DNA of 64,000 nucleotides, taken from positions 496,001 to 560,000 of the forward strand of contig LR877154.1 of assembly GCA_903995115.1 (NCBI GenBank). Reading direction: 5' to 3'. Shown here piece by piece: positions 21,279 to 31,446 of this stretch. Position 1 is the stretch's first letter. Each line of letters opens with the position of its first letter. The notes under the pieces were generated by a model. The model ran no database searches. It was not told the DNA's origin and saw only the letters and a program-made list of their open reading frames with translations. The position numbers and the translations under genes are program-made. The stretch comes from Angomonas deanei (Eukaryota; Euglenozoa; Kinetoplastea; Trypanosomatida; Trypanosomatidae).

Positions 21279-24200
21279 TTATTTTACAAATTCACCAAAA
21301 AACTCCTTCAAAATAAAAGATTCACTTATAATTTCATTCATGAGGGCCTCGTTCAAACTGTACACTGGGAAGTGTTGCAAAAAGTAGAGAATCTTGGCAC
21401 GTAATTTTTCTGTTTTGTTTCGTATTTTCTTTGGTTTGGGTTCTTTTTTATTATTATTATTATTATTGACACTTTCCTCATTTTCGTCAAAGTCATCGTC
21501 GTCGTCGGGACGGACAGACCCGGAGTTTTCGCGTGTGATACTATTATTATTTTCATTTTTATTGTCTTTCTTTTCATTATTATTATTTTCTTCCTTTTTC
21601 TTCGGTAATTGTGTCGTCAATTCCGATTTCTGATTTGCATTTTCGATAATTTTTGTAATATAACTTTTTCCGTGCAACAACAGCGCCGCTGCAAAAAATA
21701 CGAATACATTAAAATTACTGCCTGAACTGTTTTTCACCGCCCCTAACACATTATCGGCAATAAACGAATCAAACACCGTAAAAATTTGAAATACGTTGAA
21801 CGTTCTGGAAAAAAAGCTGTTAAACCAAATAAAGGCAAAACTTTCAAAATAAATTTGAAAATCATTTCGTAATAAATTAAAATACGGCAAATCCGCTCGT
21901 CGAATAATCGTTTCCAATTTTTTGATTTGTTCCACCATAAACGCATCGTTGGTAAAAATATTATTCGGATTGACATTGTGCAGCACGTTGGTGGCACCGG
22001 GATGGCTATTATTGCTATTATGAGGATTGTTACTCTGAAACGCACAAGTGTAAAATTGTTTCGTCAAGGCGTACACGTCGGCCTCGATAAAAAATTCAAA
22101 ACTCTCCCTGGAAATATTTCGCTGCGATAATAAGATATCCACCGCACACTGTGCCAGGTAGATGGGATACGTGGTGTAGAAGGTTTCACTTTTCGTTTTC
22201 CCTTTGTTGGAAGGGAGGGCGGAGGAATCGACATTTTTTCCATTTTCACCGGTGACGCTGGGACGTGGTCGGGCGCTTTTTTCCTTGTGTAAGTCGCAGT
22301 TGGGGTCGAGGTGCACACTCTCCGTACGGGCGAGTGGGACAGCATCGAGCACCTCGGGGCTGTTCGCACGAGGATTATCATTTTCATGCTGATGCTCCAC
22401 ATGAACGTTATTATTGTCCATCGTGGTGGGAGGTATTTCCGTATCTTCTTGTCTGTTTTCATTGTTTTCGGTTGGCGCTTCTCCCTCTTTTTCATTATTT
22501 TCATTTTTACTATGTTCGTTCTCTTCTTCCTGTGTTTCCTCGCCGTCGTCGTGTCGGTTAAGAAATTCTTCCTCATCCTCGAACACGCTTGAACTAGGGG
22601 AATCCACACGTTCAAACAAATCTTCAATATTTTCCATCGTCATGGTCTCCACCACATCACTGGGCGAGTGGTGCAGCGGCTCCTCATCGCTGTGCTCTTT
22701 TTCATGATTATCATTTTCGGATGACCTTCGTTGTTTCGCGAGCGCCTCGCACCGCTCCTGCGGGGTAAAACTTTTAATAATCCACGCCGTCTGTTGTGCC
22801 TTGCCAAACGTCGCAATGGCGTCATCCCAGTCGGTGAATTGATAAAAGTATATTTCTTGGTAGAACACCTCACTGAGCACCAACACGACGAAAGGGATGA
22901 TGCGGTCGAAGAGAGCTTGGAAGTAATAGTTATAATTGTAATCAAAGTTGTTGTGATTGATGTTGTCGGCGTCTTTTCCGTGGCGGCCTTGTTGCAAAAA
23001 TTGAATGAAATCTTTACTACGAGACCAACTTTTCTTTTCCTCGCTGCTGTCCTGGGCGGTGGCGCTCGTGCTGCCGCTGCTGTTGCACTCCAAAAAAATA
23101 AGAAACAACACTTTTTCAATCATGTGCTGAATGCGGGGATGCTCGAGGAAAAAGTAAAACATTAAATTTATAAACATAACATTAAACCGACCTGACTTGG
23201 ATTCCTCCCCGTCGTCAAACGGCGCCAACAATCGCGTATTTTCTTCAAAATTCTTCGAAAAGTTTGAAAAAAACTGCTTGAACGGATTGTAACGATAAAT
23301 TTTATTTTTCAACTTCATGATGAGCAACTTGTACAAGAGCATCACGTCTTTTCCCTCTCGAATGGTGTTGTTAAAATGCCTCCTCGGTACAAAATGGAGG
23401 AAATAGTCGTAGTACGGACTGCACTTGGGCAGCGCGTGGGAGTGACTGCTCATACTATTATTCATCTCAAACCGAACATTCACACACGTGTAATAATACT
23501 TTTTCAAAAGCGATCGATAGAGTTTTCGGCTATGCTTGTACAGCATCTCATTGCTGATGCGGATGCTCAGGTTATTGATGTTATTCTCGATGCGGTCGAA
23601 GAGGGTGGTGTCGCGGTTCAACGTGTAGGTGTTGAGATTATTACTCAGTCGCTCTAACAGCAGTTTCACGTTGGCGTCCTCGGCGCCGCGCTTGTAGGCG
23701 AGCAAGTGCGCAGGAAGAGACCGCTTCGACGGATCCTTTTCATTTTCTTCATTTTCTTCCTCATCATCGAACATATAAAAAAATTTCTTCACCACTAAAT
23801 CATCAAACACGTTAATTTGAATATTGGAAATTAAGTTATACTTGTTGTGCAGCAGACTGTACCGAAACAGCATTGGCCGCAGCAAGAGCGGACACCCATT
23901 CATGCTAAGACTATACATTTTTTTATGCAACCGGTTAATAAACAAATTACTACTATTGTCATCGCCATTACTGTTGTGAATGTGATTCGTCTCTTTGTCT
24001 AAAAATAGATCGAGGAGATCCATGACGCAGAGACGCAGCGGTGGGTGTGGGACCGGCCGACCCTGACGGTGCCGGGAGCCGTGTAAATTACTACTGGGTG
24101 ACACCTCAAACATCTGCAGTTGCTCCTCCAGCGACTTGCACTCCTGTCTTCCAAACGTTTTATTATTAAATTTTATCTTTTCCACCACATTGCGGCTATT

Positions 24201-24392
24201 CAAGTCGTTTAAGATGCGCTTGTTCATGCGGTCTTGACTGTGAGTGAAGTTGTAGTTGAGGGAGTAGGGGATCTTATCGTTGGGGTTGTTGCTGTTGTTC
24301 GTGCTGGCGGCAGGGCTGGAGCGGGAGGTGGACTTGCTACTGTCCTCTTTTTTGTGTTTGTCCTTCTTTTCCTTTCCGCCGAAGAACCACAT
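21279..24392 (-). CDS. TBC-domain protein, TBC1D22/Gyp1-like Rab GAP (1037 aa)
   Basis: TBC proteins speed GTP hydrolysis on Rab GTPases in membrane traffic. The match to the TBC1D22/Gyp1 outline is by eye. LSMNGCPLLLRPMLFRYSLL fits the opening helix, HFVPRRHF fits the arginine-finger segment (family IDIPRTNP), and YYFQALFDRIIPFVVLVLSE fits YxQGxNDLVTPFFVVFLSE. FIEADVYALTKQF fits IEADSFWCMSKLL, and FAFIWFNSFFSRTFNVFQIF fits FAFRWMNNLLMRELPLRCTI. The last helix is LYFLQHFPVYSLNEALMNEI. The glutamine finger is kept, but the Gly after it is Ala. A large acidic insert of about 200 residues lies between the SE and IEAD motifs. The frame is intact. Activity is uncertain. Confidence 0.72.
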   Translation of the reverse strand: MWFFGGKEKKDKHKKEDSSKSTSRSSPAASTNNSNNPNDKIPYSLNYNFTHSQDRMNKRILNDLNSRNVVEKIKFNNKTFGRQECKSLEEQLQMFEVSPSSNLHGSRHRQGRPVPHPPLRLCVMDLLDLFLDKETNHIHNSNGDDNSSNLFINRLHKKMYSLSMNGCPLLLRPMLFRYSLLHNKYNLISNIQINVFDDLVVKKFFYMFDDEEENEENEKDPSKRSLPAHLLAYKRGAEDANVKLLLERLSNNLNTYTLNRDTTLFDRIENNINNLSIRISNEMLYKHSRKLYRSLLKKYYYTCVNVRFEMNNSMSSHSHALPKCSPYYDYFLHFVPRRHFNNTIREGKDVMLLYKLLIMKLKNKIYRYNPFKQFFSNFSKNFEENTRLLAPFDDGEESKSGRFNVMFINLMFYFFLEHPRIQHMIEKVLFLIFLECNSSGSTSATAQDSSEEKKSWSRSKDFIQFLQQGRHGKDADNINHNNFDYNYNYYFQALFDRIIPFVVLVLSEVFYQEIYFYQFTDWDDAIATFGKAQQTAWIIKSFTPQERCEALAKQRRSSENDNHEKEHSDEEPLHHSPSDVVETMTMENIEDLFERVDSPSSSVFEDEEEFLNRHDDGEETQEEENEHSKNENNEKEGEAPTENNENRQEDTEIPPTTMDNNNVHVEHQHENDNPRANSPEVLDAVPLARTESVHLDPNCDLHKEKSARPRPSVTGENGKNVDSSALPSNKGKTKSETFYTTYPIYLAQCAVDILLSQRNISRESFEFFIEADVYALTKQFYTCAFQSNNPHNSNNSHPGATNVLHNVNPNNIFTNDAFMVEQIKKLETIIRRADLPYFNLLRNDFQIYFESFAFIWFNSFFSRTFNVFQIFTVFDSFIADNVLGAVKNSSGSNFNVFVFFAAALLLHGKSYITKIIENANQKSELTTQLPKKKEENNNNEKKDNKNENNNSITRENSGSVRPDDDDDFDENEESVNNNNNNKKEPKPKKIRNKTEKLRAKILYFLQHFPVYSLNEALMNEIISESFILKEFFGEFVK

Positions 24393-24618
24393 CTGTGTGT
24401 GTTCTTGCTTTTACTGTTATGTTGTTTTTATTTATTTTATTTTATTTTAACTTTCTGTGCTTACTACTTTGATAGGGTGGAAGCAAAAGAGAGAGAAAGT
24501 AAGAAGCATGGTTCATTCTTTTTATGATCGACTATCTCTGTTTCAAAACGAAAAATAAATAAATAATAATAATAATAATAAGTAAATCTTGTGGTGGTTC
24601 GTTTATCATATTTCCTTT

Positions 24619-25365
24619 TTACAATATTCTCTTCTTTTTATTCTTCTTTCCACCACGGTAGAGAAGTGCGGCCCGCTCCGCCTCCAATCGCTGCAGACGC
24701 GCAATTCTGTCTTCCTCCTCCTCTTCCCGTGGTCGCTTGTGTGCTGGCGGCGCATCCTCCGCCTCCTCCGCAGGAGAACTATTATTCGTATTCGTAGTAT
24801 CGTGATGGTGTGGCTTCGTTTTGGATTTTACTTTCACGTGTTGTTCCTTTCCCTGGTCTTCCTCCTCATTCTCGTGAAGGTGACTATGGCTACTATCCCC
24901 ACGATGACGGCGGTTATCACGTGGCGCTAACTTTTTCATAATCTCCTTTTCCCGTGCGTCCTGTCCTCGCGACACGACCGCCTCTCGTCCGGCGTGCTTC
25001 TGTTTTCCCTCTGACGTTGTATGGCGATGCAACGCTTTTTCACCCGATGCAGTGTTCGTGTTTGTGTTATCGTCGTCGTCGTCGTGGGTGGAGGGTCCGT
25101 AGATCTTCTGGACGAGCTCCAGCTGCTGTGTTTTTTCTTTCCCCGTCATGGAGCCAGCGCCCACGCCGGAGCGACCCCACGGCCGCACGCTACCCTCCAC
25201 CTCTCCCTCGCTCACCTTTCCAGCCTGGGGACGGCTGTGCGACAAGACGTGCTTCTCCGCTAGGGCAGAGAAGGAGTGATTGATGTGGAAAGGACTGCGG
25301 AGGTAGGAACCGGTGGCGGACCGGACGGGGTCTTTGCGTTGTTTTAAATGAGAAGCGGCATTCAT
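24619..25365 (-). CDS. Charged protein of unknown function (248 aa)
   Basis: The N-terminal 100 residues include HLKQRKDPVRSATGSYLRSP and a repeated short Asp run. The second half is His/Lys/Glu-rich and ends in a helix (RIARLQRLEAERAALL) followed by a basic tail (GGKKNKKKRIL) that looks like a nuclear or nucleolar signal. It resembles small nuclear RNA-processing proteins in composition, but no family is recognised. The neighbours are the TBC protein downstream and the ABC ATPase upstream. Confidence 0.6.
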   Translation of the reverse strand: MNAASHLKQRKDPVRSATGSYLRSPFHINHSFSALAEKHVLSHSRPQAGKVSEGEVEGSVRPWGRSGVGAGSMTGKEKTQQLELVQKIYGPSTHDDDDDNTNTNTASGEKALHRHTTSEGKQKHAGREAVVSRGQDAREKEIMKKLAPRDNRRHRGDSSHSHLHENEEEDQGKEQHVKVKSKTKPHHHDTTNTNNSSPAEEAEDAPPAHKRPREEEEEDRIARLQRLEAERAALLYRGGKKNKKKRIL

Positions 25366-25611
25366 CTAGTGGTGATGGTTTCTTTGAGAGGGAAAAAGAC
25401 AAAAAAGGAGAAAATAGATGGAAAGTGAACAAAAAGCAAGGCATTATTTGTTTTTTATCGTTGCGGTTGTGGTTCGTTCATAAAATTCCCCTGAAAAAAA
25501 AAAAGACAAATTTGTTTTTTCGTTTTGATATCTTTATTTTTATCTTTCTTTTCTTTTCTTACTGTGTGTTACCACGCACTAAGAAAAAAAAAAAAATAAG
25601 AAAGATTTTTC

Positions 25612-27627
25612 TCAAAACGTTTCCTTCTCCTTCAGCTGGGTCAGAAGGGTGGTGACGCTATCCAGTGCGATATCCCCACCGTCCCCCTGTGTCTCCTCGT
25701 GCACCACACCCTTCTGCGTGCGATCCAGCAGGATCAAGCGCGACGCCCAGGACTGCAGACCGCCAAAAATGTGCGTACAGTAACACACCGTCACTCCACG
25801 AAACGCACTTTCCAAATATAAAAAGAGCAGCAAGGCGTGACGCTGGTGAACGTCCAGGTCGGCGGTGGCCTCATCCAGCAGCACCAGCCGCTTATCCGGT
25901 AGCAACACCAACAAGAGCAAAACCCGCTTCACCTCCCCCGCGGAACACTTGCGGATATCCCACTGGAGTTGAACCTGCAGCAAGTGCTGGAGGAAGTCGC
26001 CTCGGGGTGAGTTCATGCGATACCGGCCGGCCTGTCGTTCTTTTTCAGCGTGCACATTGTATGGTGTGTTGGGGTTTCGCCCTTCCCCATCGTCGTACTC
26101 GACGTACTGGGAAAGAAGTTGGTAGACGTGCACCTCGCCGCCAGGCACACGGGTCCACCAGTCACCGCCGTAGGCCACATTGTCGTGCATGTACTTCATG
26201 CCATCCTCATACAAGTAGACACCGTCATCGTCGGCGGTGGGTTTGACAAACAACTTCACCGTGCCGTTGGGTCCGTTGGGGCGGTTGCGGTAGATGCACT
26301 GTTTGCCGCCCAAAATATTCAGCAGAGTGGTCTTGCCGCAACCGTTGCAGCCGCTCAACAAGACGCGCTCCCCGGTGTGAATCTGAAACGATACGTTTTC
26401 CAAAATGGTCTTGTAGGAGAAATGGTCAAACTCCAATAAAACGGTGTTGTCTCCTTTTGCCTTGCCCTCCTCCCAGTAGTTGCGTTGGTTTTGAATAGAC
26501 TTGTAGAGTTGGATAAAGTTACTGCTGTCGCTGTTCGTGGGGTCACCAAGATCCTTCTTGTGGTGGATCGCGTCACGCATTTCCTCAAACTCACGAAAAG
26601 AAAACTGACTGTTTTGATACACATTAAAAAACGGACTGTTGTCGTGGACGATGCCTTTCCGCTCGGTGTAGCGGTAATCCTGGCTGAGCAGCGCATGCGC
26701 GTACTGCTCAATGGAGAACACTTCTCCCTCCTTTGCCGTCCGCGCCGTGAGTTCCTCCACACTCTCGAAGGATTGTATCTCGCCGTTGCGGATGTACAGC
26801 ACATGCGTCGCCCAGCCTTGGAGGCCGTCGAAAATGTGCGTGGCGTAGAGGCACGCCCCTCGTCCCTTGTACACCACATCCCCATCATCAGAGTTGACCT
26901 TGTTGTTATTATTTTTGCTGTCGTTGGCGGAGAATCGGATCACCTTCACCTCCTCTGTCTCCCGGCGAATACGGCCCAAGACTGCTTGACGCTCCGCCAC
27001 ATCCAAGTCAGTGCTGCACTCGTCCAAGACATATAACAGATTATCACTTCCGTTTTCCGCTTTTAACCAGCTGCACAGAATCTGAACTCGTCTTCGCTCC
27101 CCGAGCGACATTTGATCCACATTTCGGTTTAGGTTGAGATGTAGTTCGTCGGCGAGTGCCTTCTGCTTCGCCTCAAAGGAGTTGTTCTTGTCGCCTTGAC
27201 TTGGTTGTTGTTTGTTGTCGCTGAATGGTCTGGAGACACAACCGACGGTGCTGCCAAAATACGCCTCGGAGGGCCACGGCTGGCCGATGAAACAACACAC
27301 CTTTTGTGACAACATGGCGTCATCGAAGGCGTCAAATCGATCAAACAATAACACTTTTCCATCCTTGTTGGTGCTGTCTTTTCGATTGTTATTCGCCTTT
27401 CGTTGTCCCGACAACAACGTCAGCAGGGTGGACTTGCCGGAGCCGTTGCTGCCCACAACCAGCACGCGGTTGCCCGCCTTCACCTCCACGCTGACGTCGC
27501 GTAAGGTGTAGGATTGCGTATCATTCGGGTCAAACTTGTGTTGAAGGGTATTTATACTTTCGCTGTGGCGGAAATAACCGTGTTGTAATTTGACGATAGG
27601 AACGTCCTCTCCGCACGACTGGGTCAT
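25612..27627 (-). CDS. Tandem CAF16-like soluble ABC ATPase (671 aa, two NBDs)
   Basis: There is no membrane segment. NBD1 has Walker A GSNGSGKST (residues 59-67), a signature MSLGERRRVQ, Walker B YVLDECSTDLD and the CAF16 hallmark YATHIFDGLQGWATHVLYI. NBD2 has Walker A GCNGCGKTT, a signature CSAGEVKRV, Walker B VLLDEATADLD and CTHIFGGLQSWASRLILL. Yeast CAF16 and plant ABCI19-21 have one such domain; CAF16 is tied to the CCR4-NOT complex. Here two are fused, so the sandwich dimer could form within one chain. The signatures differ (SLGE and SAGE), and the Walker B Glu is present in both halves. The frame is intact. Confidence 0.85.
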   Translation of the reverse strand: MTQSCGEDVPIVKLQHGYFRHSESINTLQHKFDPNDTQSYTLRDVSVEVKAGNRVLVVGSNGSGKSTLLTLLSGQRKANNNRKDSTNKDGKVLLFDRFDAFDDAMLSQKVCCFIGQPWPSEAYFGSTVGCVSRPFSDNKQQPSQGDKNNSFEAKQKALADELHLNLNRNVDQMSLGERRRVQILCSWLKAENGSDNLLYVLDECSTDLDVAERQAVLGRIRRETEEVKVIRFSANDSKNNNNKVNSDDGDVVYKGRGACLYATHIFDGLQGWATHVLYIRNGEIQSFESVEELTARTAKEGEVFSIEQYAHALLSQDYRYTERKGIVHDNSPFFNVYQNSQFSFREFEEMRDAIHHKKDLGDPTNSDSSNFIQLYKSIQNQRNYWEEGKAKGDNTVLLEFDHFSYKTILENVSFQIHTGERVLLSGCNGCGKTTLLNILGGKQCIYRNRPNGPNGTVKLFVKPTADDDGVYLYEDGMKYMHDNVAYGGDWWTRVPGGEVHVYQLLSQYVEYDDGEGRNPNTPYNVHAEKERQAGRYRMNSPRGDFLQHLLQVQLQWDIRKCSAGEVKRVLLLLVLLPDKRLVLLDEATADLDVHQRHALLLFLYLESAFRGVTVCYCTHIFGGLQSWASRLILLDRTQKGVVHEETQGDGGDIALDSVTTLLTQLKEKETF

Positions 27628-28034
27628 TTCTATTGCTTCAAATTTTCTTTTTTATCCTTTTTAATCCACGTATGGTACGCGGAGTCGATCTGAATAAAAG
27701 AAAAAAAAAATGAGGAGAAATAATTATTTATCTGCGAAAAAAAAAACGCAAAAGTAGCGCTGGATTACAACATTAGGAACCATCACTTTTCGAAAAAAAA
27801 AAAAAATATGTCTTTTAAGAACAATTAAAAAAAAAAAAGTAAACAAACACTCACTAAACAAAGGGATGAAAAAAAAAAAAATTAACGTTTCACGCAAAAC
27901 ATGCCGTTAACGAGATGTTGTGTTACTAAGTCGAGTAATAAGGTAGGCAAAGTGAAAACGATCATCAGTGTTCAGAGAACAAGGACGAGCATCATTCACA
28001 GTGGGAGTTTAGGGATCCTAAGCGTATAGTTTGC
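27628..28034. other. Intergenic and first nitroreductase repeat flank
   Basis: Homopolymers up to about 27880. From about 27885 the conserved array flank begins (AACGATCATCAGTGTTCAGA near 27957). No gene is seen. Confidence 0.6.
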
Positions 28035-28640
28035 TTACAAACCCTTCACAATAAAGCGACCTTCGTCGGGCACAAATGTCCTTTCACCCGCGGGAGCCAC
28101 AATACCGCCGAAAGGCATCTGCGCAATCAACTTCCAGTCGGCCGGCAGGTCGTGCTGCTTCTTCAGGTCCTCCTGAATCAGCTCATTGTAGTGCTGGAGA
28201 GAGGCGCCGATCTTCCCCTGTGCGAGGGTAGACCACACGGCGTACTGCGCAATGGCGGACCCGTGCTCGGAGAAGACGGGAAAATTGGCAGCGTACGAGG
28301 GAAACTGCTTTTGTAAGTCGCGCACGCACTGTTGATCCTCGAAAAACAAAACAGTGCCAGCACCGCTCGCGAAGCAGCCATTTACCTTCTCCTCGGAAGC
28401 CTTCAGCGCATCGCCAGACACGCCAACGCGCTTCATGCCCTCGATCACGGTTTTCCACACATTATCGTGCTCCTCGCCGAATAAAATCATAATGCGGGAC
28501 GACTGCGAGTTAAAACACGACGGGGCCTGGCGGACGGCGTGCTGAATTATTTCAGCCACCTCCTTCTTGGTGACCGGCAGTTTCTTGTTTAACGCGTAGA
28601 TGGAGCGGCGCTTCTCGAGATTAGCAATAAAAGACTGCAT
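28035..28640 (-). CDS. Frm2/Hbn1-type nitroreductase, array copy 1
   Basis: The 201-residue protein matches the small fungal and bacterial Frm2/Hbn1 nitroreductases over its length: RRSIYALN, PSCFNSQSSRIMILFGEEH, VLFFEDQQCVRDLQKQFPSY, AQYAVWSTLAQGKIGASLQH and WKLIAQMPFGG, ending with PAGERTF. These FMN enzymes use NAD(P)H to reduce nitro compounds or quinones and are linked to oxidative and lipid stress. No targeting signal is evident. I chose the Met at 28640 because it is shared by all copies and lies 19 bases after a good splice acceptor. This copy has NKKLPV where the others have NDKLPV. Confidence 0.9.
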   Translation of the reverse strand: MQSFIANLEKRRSIYALNKKLPVTKKEVAEIIQHAVRQAPSCFNSQSSRIMILFGEEHDNVWKTVIEGMKRVGVSGDALKASEEKVNGCFASGAGTVLFFEDQQCVRDLQKQFPSYAANFPVFSEHGSAIAQYAVWSTLAQGKIGASLQHYNELIQEDLKKQHDLPADWKLIAQMPFGGIVAPAGERTFVPDEGRFIVKGL

Positions 28641-28972
28641 TATTGTGTGCGGAAAATAGCTGAAAAATTGGAAGACCAAAAAATTTAAATAAAATGAGAA
28701 AAAGGAAGAGGTGAAAAATGAAGGCTCGAAAATTCAGTGAACCGCCCATTAAAAACCAAACACAAGAAGAAAAGTAGGTAAATTTACAAAATTAGGAAAG
28801 GGGAGGCAAACAAGGGAAAATTAAAATGACGTTTCGCACACGCCTCACACTAAAGTGATGCGGCGTTACTAAGTCGGGTAATAGGAAACGTGAAAACGAT
28901 CATCAGTGTTCAGAGAACAAGGACGAGCATCTTTCACAGTGGGAGTTTGGGGACCATAAGCGTATAGTTTGC
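28641..28972. other. Array spacer 1
   Basis: Conserved spacer of about 330 bp holding the splice acceptor of copy 1 and the 3' flank of copy 2. Spacers of the same kind follow at 29579-29908, 30515-30840, 31447-31772 and 32379-32714. No gene is seen in them. Confidence 0.7.
28660..28685 (-). promoter_or_regulatory. Predicted trans-splice acceptor of nitroreductase copy 1
   Basis: On the coding strand a T-rich tract ends CCAATTTTTCAG, with the AG at 28660-28661, 19 bases before the ATG. The same sequence stands before all six canonical copies (for example AG at 29598-29599 and 30534-30535). The layout is typical of spliced-leader addition in kinetoplastids; use of the site is inferred. Confidence 0.55.
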
Positions 28973-29578
28973 TTACAAACCCTTTACAATAAAGCGACCT
29001 TCGTCGGGCACAAATGTCCTTTCACCCGCCGGAGCCACAATGCCGCCGAAAGGCATCTGCGCAATCAGCTTCCAGTCGGCCGGCAGATCGTGCTGCTTCT
29101 TCAGGTCCTCCTGAATCAGCTCATTGTAGTGCTGGAGAGAGGCGCCGATCTTCCCCTGTGCGAGGGTAGACCACACCGCGTACTGCGCAATGGCGGACCC
29201 GTGCTCGGAGAAGACGGGAAAATTGGCAGCGTACGAGGGAAACTGCTTTTGTAAGTCGCGCACGCACTGTTGATCCTCGAAAAACAAAACAGTGCCAGCA
29301 CCGCTCGCGAAGCAGCCATTTACCTTCTCCTCGGAAGCCTTCAGCGCATCGCCAGACACGCCAACGCGCTTCATGCCCTCGATCACGGTTTTCCACACAT
29401 TGTCGTGTTCCTCGCCGAATAAAATCATAATGCGGGACGACTGCGAGTTAAAGCACGACGGGGCCTGACGGACGGCGTGCTGAATTATTTCAGCCACCTC
29501 CTTCTTGGTGACCGGTAACTTGTCGTTTAGTGCATAAATGGAGCGGCGCTTCTCGAGATTAGCAATAAAAGACTGCAT
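28973..29578 (-). CDS. Frm2/Hbn1-type nitroreductase, array copy 2
   Basis: 201 residues, nearly identical to copy 1. It has NDKLPV near the N-terminus and GGIVAPAGE near the end. The frame is intact. Spacer and splice acceptor are the same as in copy 1. Confidence 0.9.
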   Translation of the reverse strand: MQSFIANLEKRRSIYALNDKLPVTKKEVAEIIQHAVRQAPSCFNSQSSRIMILFGEEHDNVWKTVIEGMKRVGVSGDALKASEEKVNGCFASGAGTVLFFEDQQCVRDLQKQFPSYAANFPVFSEHGSAIAQYAVWSTLAQGKIGASLQHYNELIQEDLKKQHDLPADWKLIAQMPFGGIVAPAGERTFVPDEGRFIVKGL

Positions 29579-29908
29579 TATTGTGTGCGGAAAATAGCTG
29601 AAAAATTGGAAGACCTACATTAAATTTAAAATGAGAAAAAGAAGAGGTGAAAAATGAAGGCTCGAAAATTCAGTGAACCGCCCATTAAAAACCAAACACA
29701 AGAAGAAAAGTAGGTAAATTTACAAAATTAGGAAAGGGGAGGCAAACAAGGGGAAATTAAAAGGACGTTTCACACACGCCTCACACTAAAGTGATGCGGC
29801 GTTACTAAGTCGGGTAATAGGAAACGTGAAAACGATCATCAGTGTTCAGAGAACAAGGACGAGCATCATTCACAGTGGGAGTTTGGGGATTCTAAGCGCA
29901 TAGTTTGT

Positions 29909-30514
29909 TTACAAACCCTTTACAATAAAGCGACCTTCGTCGGGCACAAATGTCCTTTCACCCGCGGGAGCCACAATACCGCCGAAAGGCATCTGCGCAA
30001 TCAACTTCCAGTCGGCCGGCAGGTCGTGCTGCTTCTTCAGGTCCTCCTGAATCAGCTCATTGTAGTGCTGGAGAGAGGCGCCGATCTTCCCCTGTGCGAG
30101 GGTAGACCACACCGCGTACTGCGCAATGGCGGACCCGTGCTCGGAGAAGACGGGAAAATTGGCAGCGTACGAGGGAAACTGCTTTTGTAAGTCGCGCACG
30201 CACTGTTGATCTTCAAAAAATAAAACAGTGCCAGCACCGCTCGCGAAGCAACCGTTTACCTTCTCCTCGGAAGCCTTCAGCGCATCGCCAGACACGCCAA
30301 CGCGCTTCATGCCCTCGATCACGGTTTTCCACACATTATCGTGCTCCTCGCCGAATAAAATCATAATGCGGGAAGACTGCGAGTTAAAGCACGACGGGGC
30401 CTGGCGGACGGCGTGCTGAATTATTTCAGCCACCTCCTTCTTGGTGACCGGTAACTTGTCGTTCAGTGCATAAATGGAGCGGCGCTTCTCGAGATTAGCG
30501 ATAAAAGACTGCAT
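29909..30514 (-). CDS. Frm2/Hbn1-type nitroreductase, array copy 3
   Basis: The 201-residue protein is identical to copy 2 by eye; the DNA differs at scattered silent sites (for example the AAAAATAAAAC stretch near 30220). The silent differences suggest selection keeps the protein constant while DNA drifts or is partly converted. Confidence 0.9.
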   Translation of the reverse strand: MQSFIANLEKRRSIYALNDKLPVTKKEVAEIIQHAVRQAPSCFNSQSSRIMILFGEEHDNVWKTVIEGMKRVGVSGDALKASEEKVNGCFASGAGTVLFFEDQQCVRDLQKQFPSYAANFPVFSEHGSAIAQYAVWSTLAQGKIGASLQHYNELIQEDLKKQHDLPADWKLIAQMPFGGIVAPAGERTFVPDEGRFIVKGL

Positions 30515-30840
30515 TATTGTGTGCGGAAAATAGCTGAAAAATTGGAAGACCTACAAAATAAAATGAGAAAAAGAAGAGGTGAAAAATGAAGGCTCGAAAA
30601 TTCAGTGAACCGCCCATTAAAAACCAAACACAAGAAGAAAAGTAGGTAAATTTACAAAATTAGGAAAGGGGAGGCAAACAAGGGAAAATTAAAATGACGT
30701 TTCGCACACGCCTCACACTAAAGTGATGCGGCGTTACTAAGTCGGGTAATAGGAAACGTGAAAACGATCATCAGTGTTCAGAGAACAAGGACGAGCATCA
30801 TTCACAGTGGGAGTTTGGGGATTCTAAGCGCATAGTTTGT

Positions 30841-31446
30841 TTACAAACCCTTTACAATAAAGCGACCTTCGTCGGGCACAAATGTCCTTTCACCCGCGGG
30901 AGCCACAATACCGCCGAAAGGCATCTGCGCAATCAGCTTCCAGTCGGCCGGCAGATCGTGCTGCTTCTTCAGGTCCTCCTGAATCAGCTCATTGTAGTGC
31001 TGGAGAGAGGCGCCGATCTTCCCCTGTGCGAGGGTAGACCACACCGCGTACTGCGCAATGGCGGACCCGTGCTCGGAGAAGACGGGAAAATTGGCAGCGT
31101 ACGAGGGAAACTGCTTTTGTAAGTCGCGCACGCACTGTTGATCCTCGAAAAACAAAACAGTGCCAGCACCGCTCGCGAAGCAGCCATTTACCTTCTCCAC
31201 GGAAGCCTTCAGCGCATCACCAGAAACGCCAACGCGCTTCATGCCCTCGATCACGGTTTTCCACACACTATCGTGTTCCTCGCCGAATAAAATCACAATG
31301 CGGGACGACTGCGAGTTAAAACACGACGGGGCCTGGCGGACGGCGTGCTGAATTATTTCAGCCACCTCCTTCTTGGTGACCGGTAACTTGTCGTTCAGTG
31401 CATAAATGGAGCGGCGCTTCTCGAGATTAGCGATAAAAGACTGCAT
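30841..31446 (-). CDS. Frm2/Hbn1-type nitroreductase, array copy 4
   Basis: 201 residues, intact. It differs from copies 1-3 at a few places: IVILFGEEHDSVW for IMILFGEEHDNVW, and KASVEKVNG for KASEEKVNG. Copy 5 shares these variants. Confidence 0.9.
   Translation of the reverse strand: MQSFIANLEKRRSIYALNDKLPVTKKEVAEIIQHAVRQAPSCFNSQSSRIVILFGEEHDSVWKTVIEGMKRVGVSGDALKASVEKVNGCFASGAGTVLFFEDQQCVRDLQKQFPSYAANFPVFSEHGSAIAQYAVWSTLAQGKIGASLQHYNELIQEDLKKQHDLPADWKLIAQMPFGGIVAPAGERTFVPDEGRFIVKGL

Noticed and set aside
24619-25365. Assignment to a CWC25-type splicing factor
   Set aside because: Only a short charged helix near the C-terminus is suggestive. The N-terminus does not fit.
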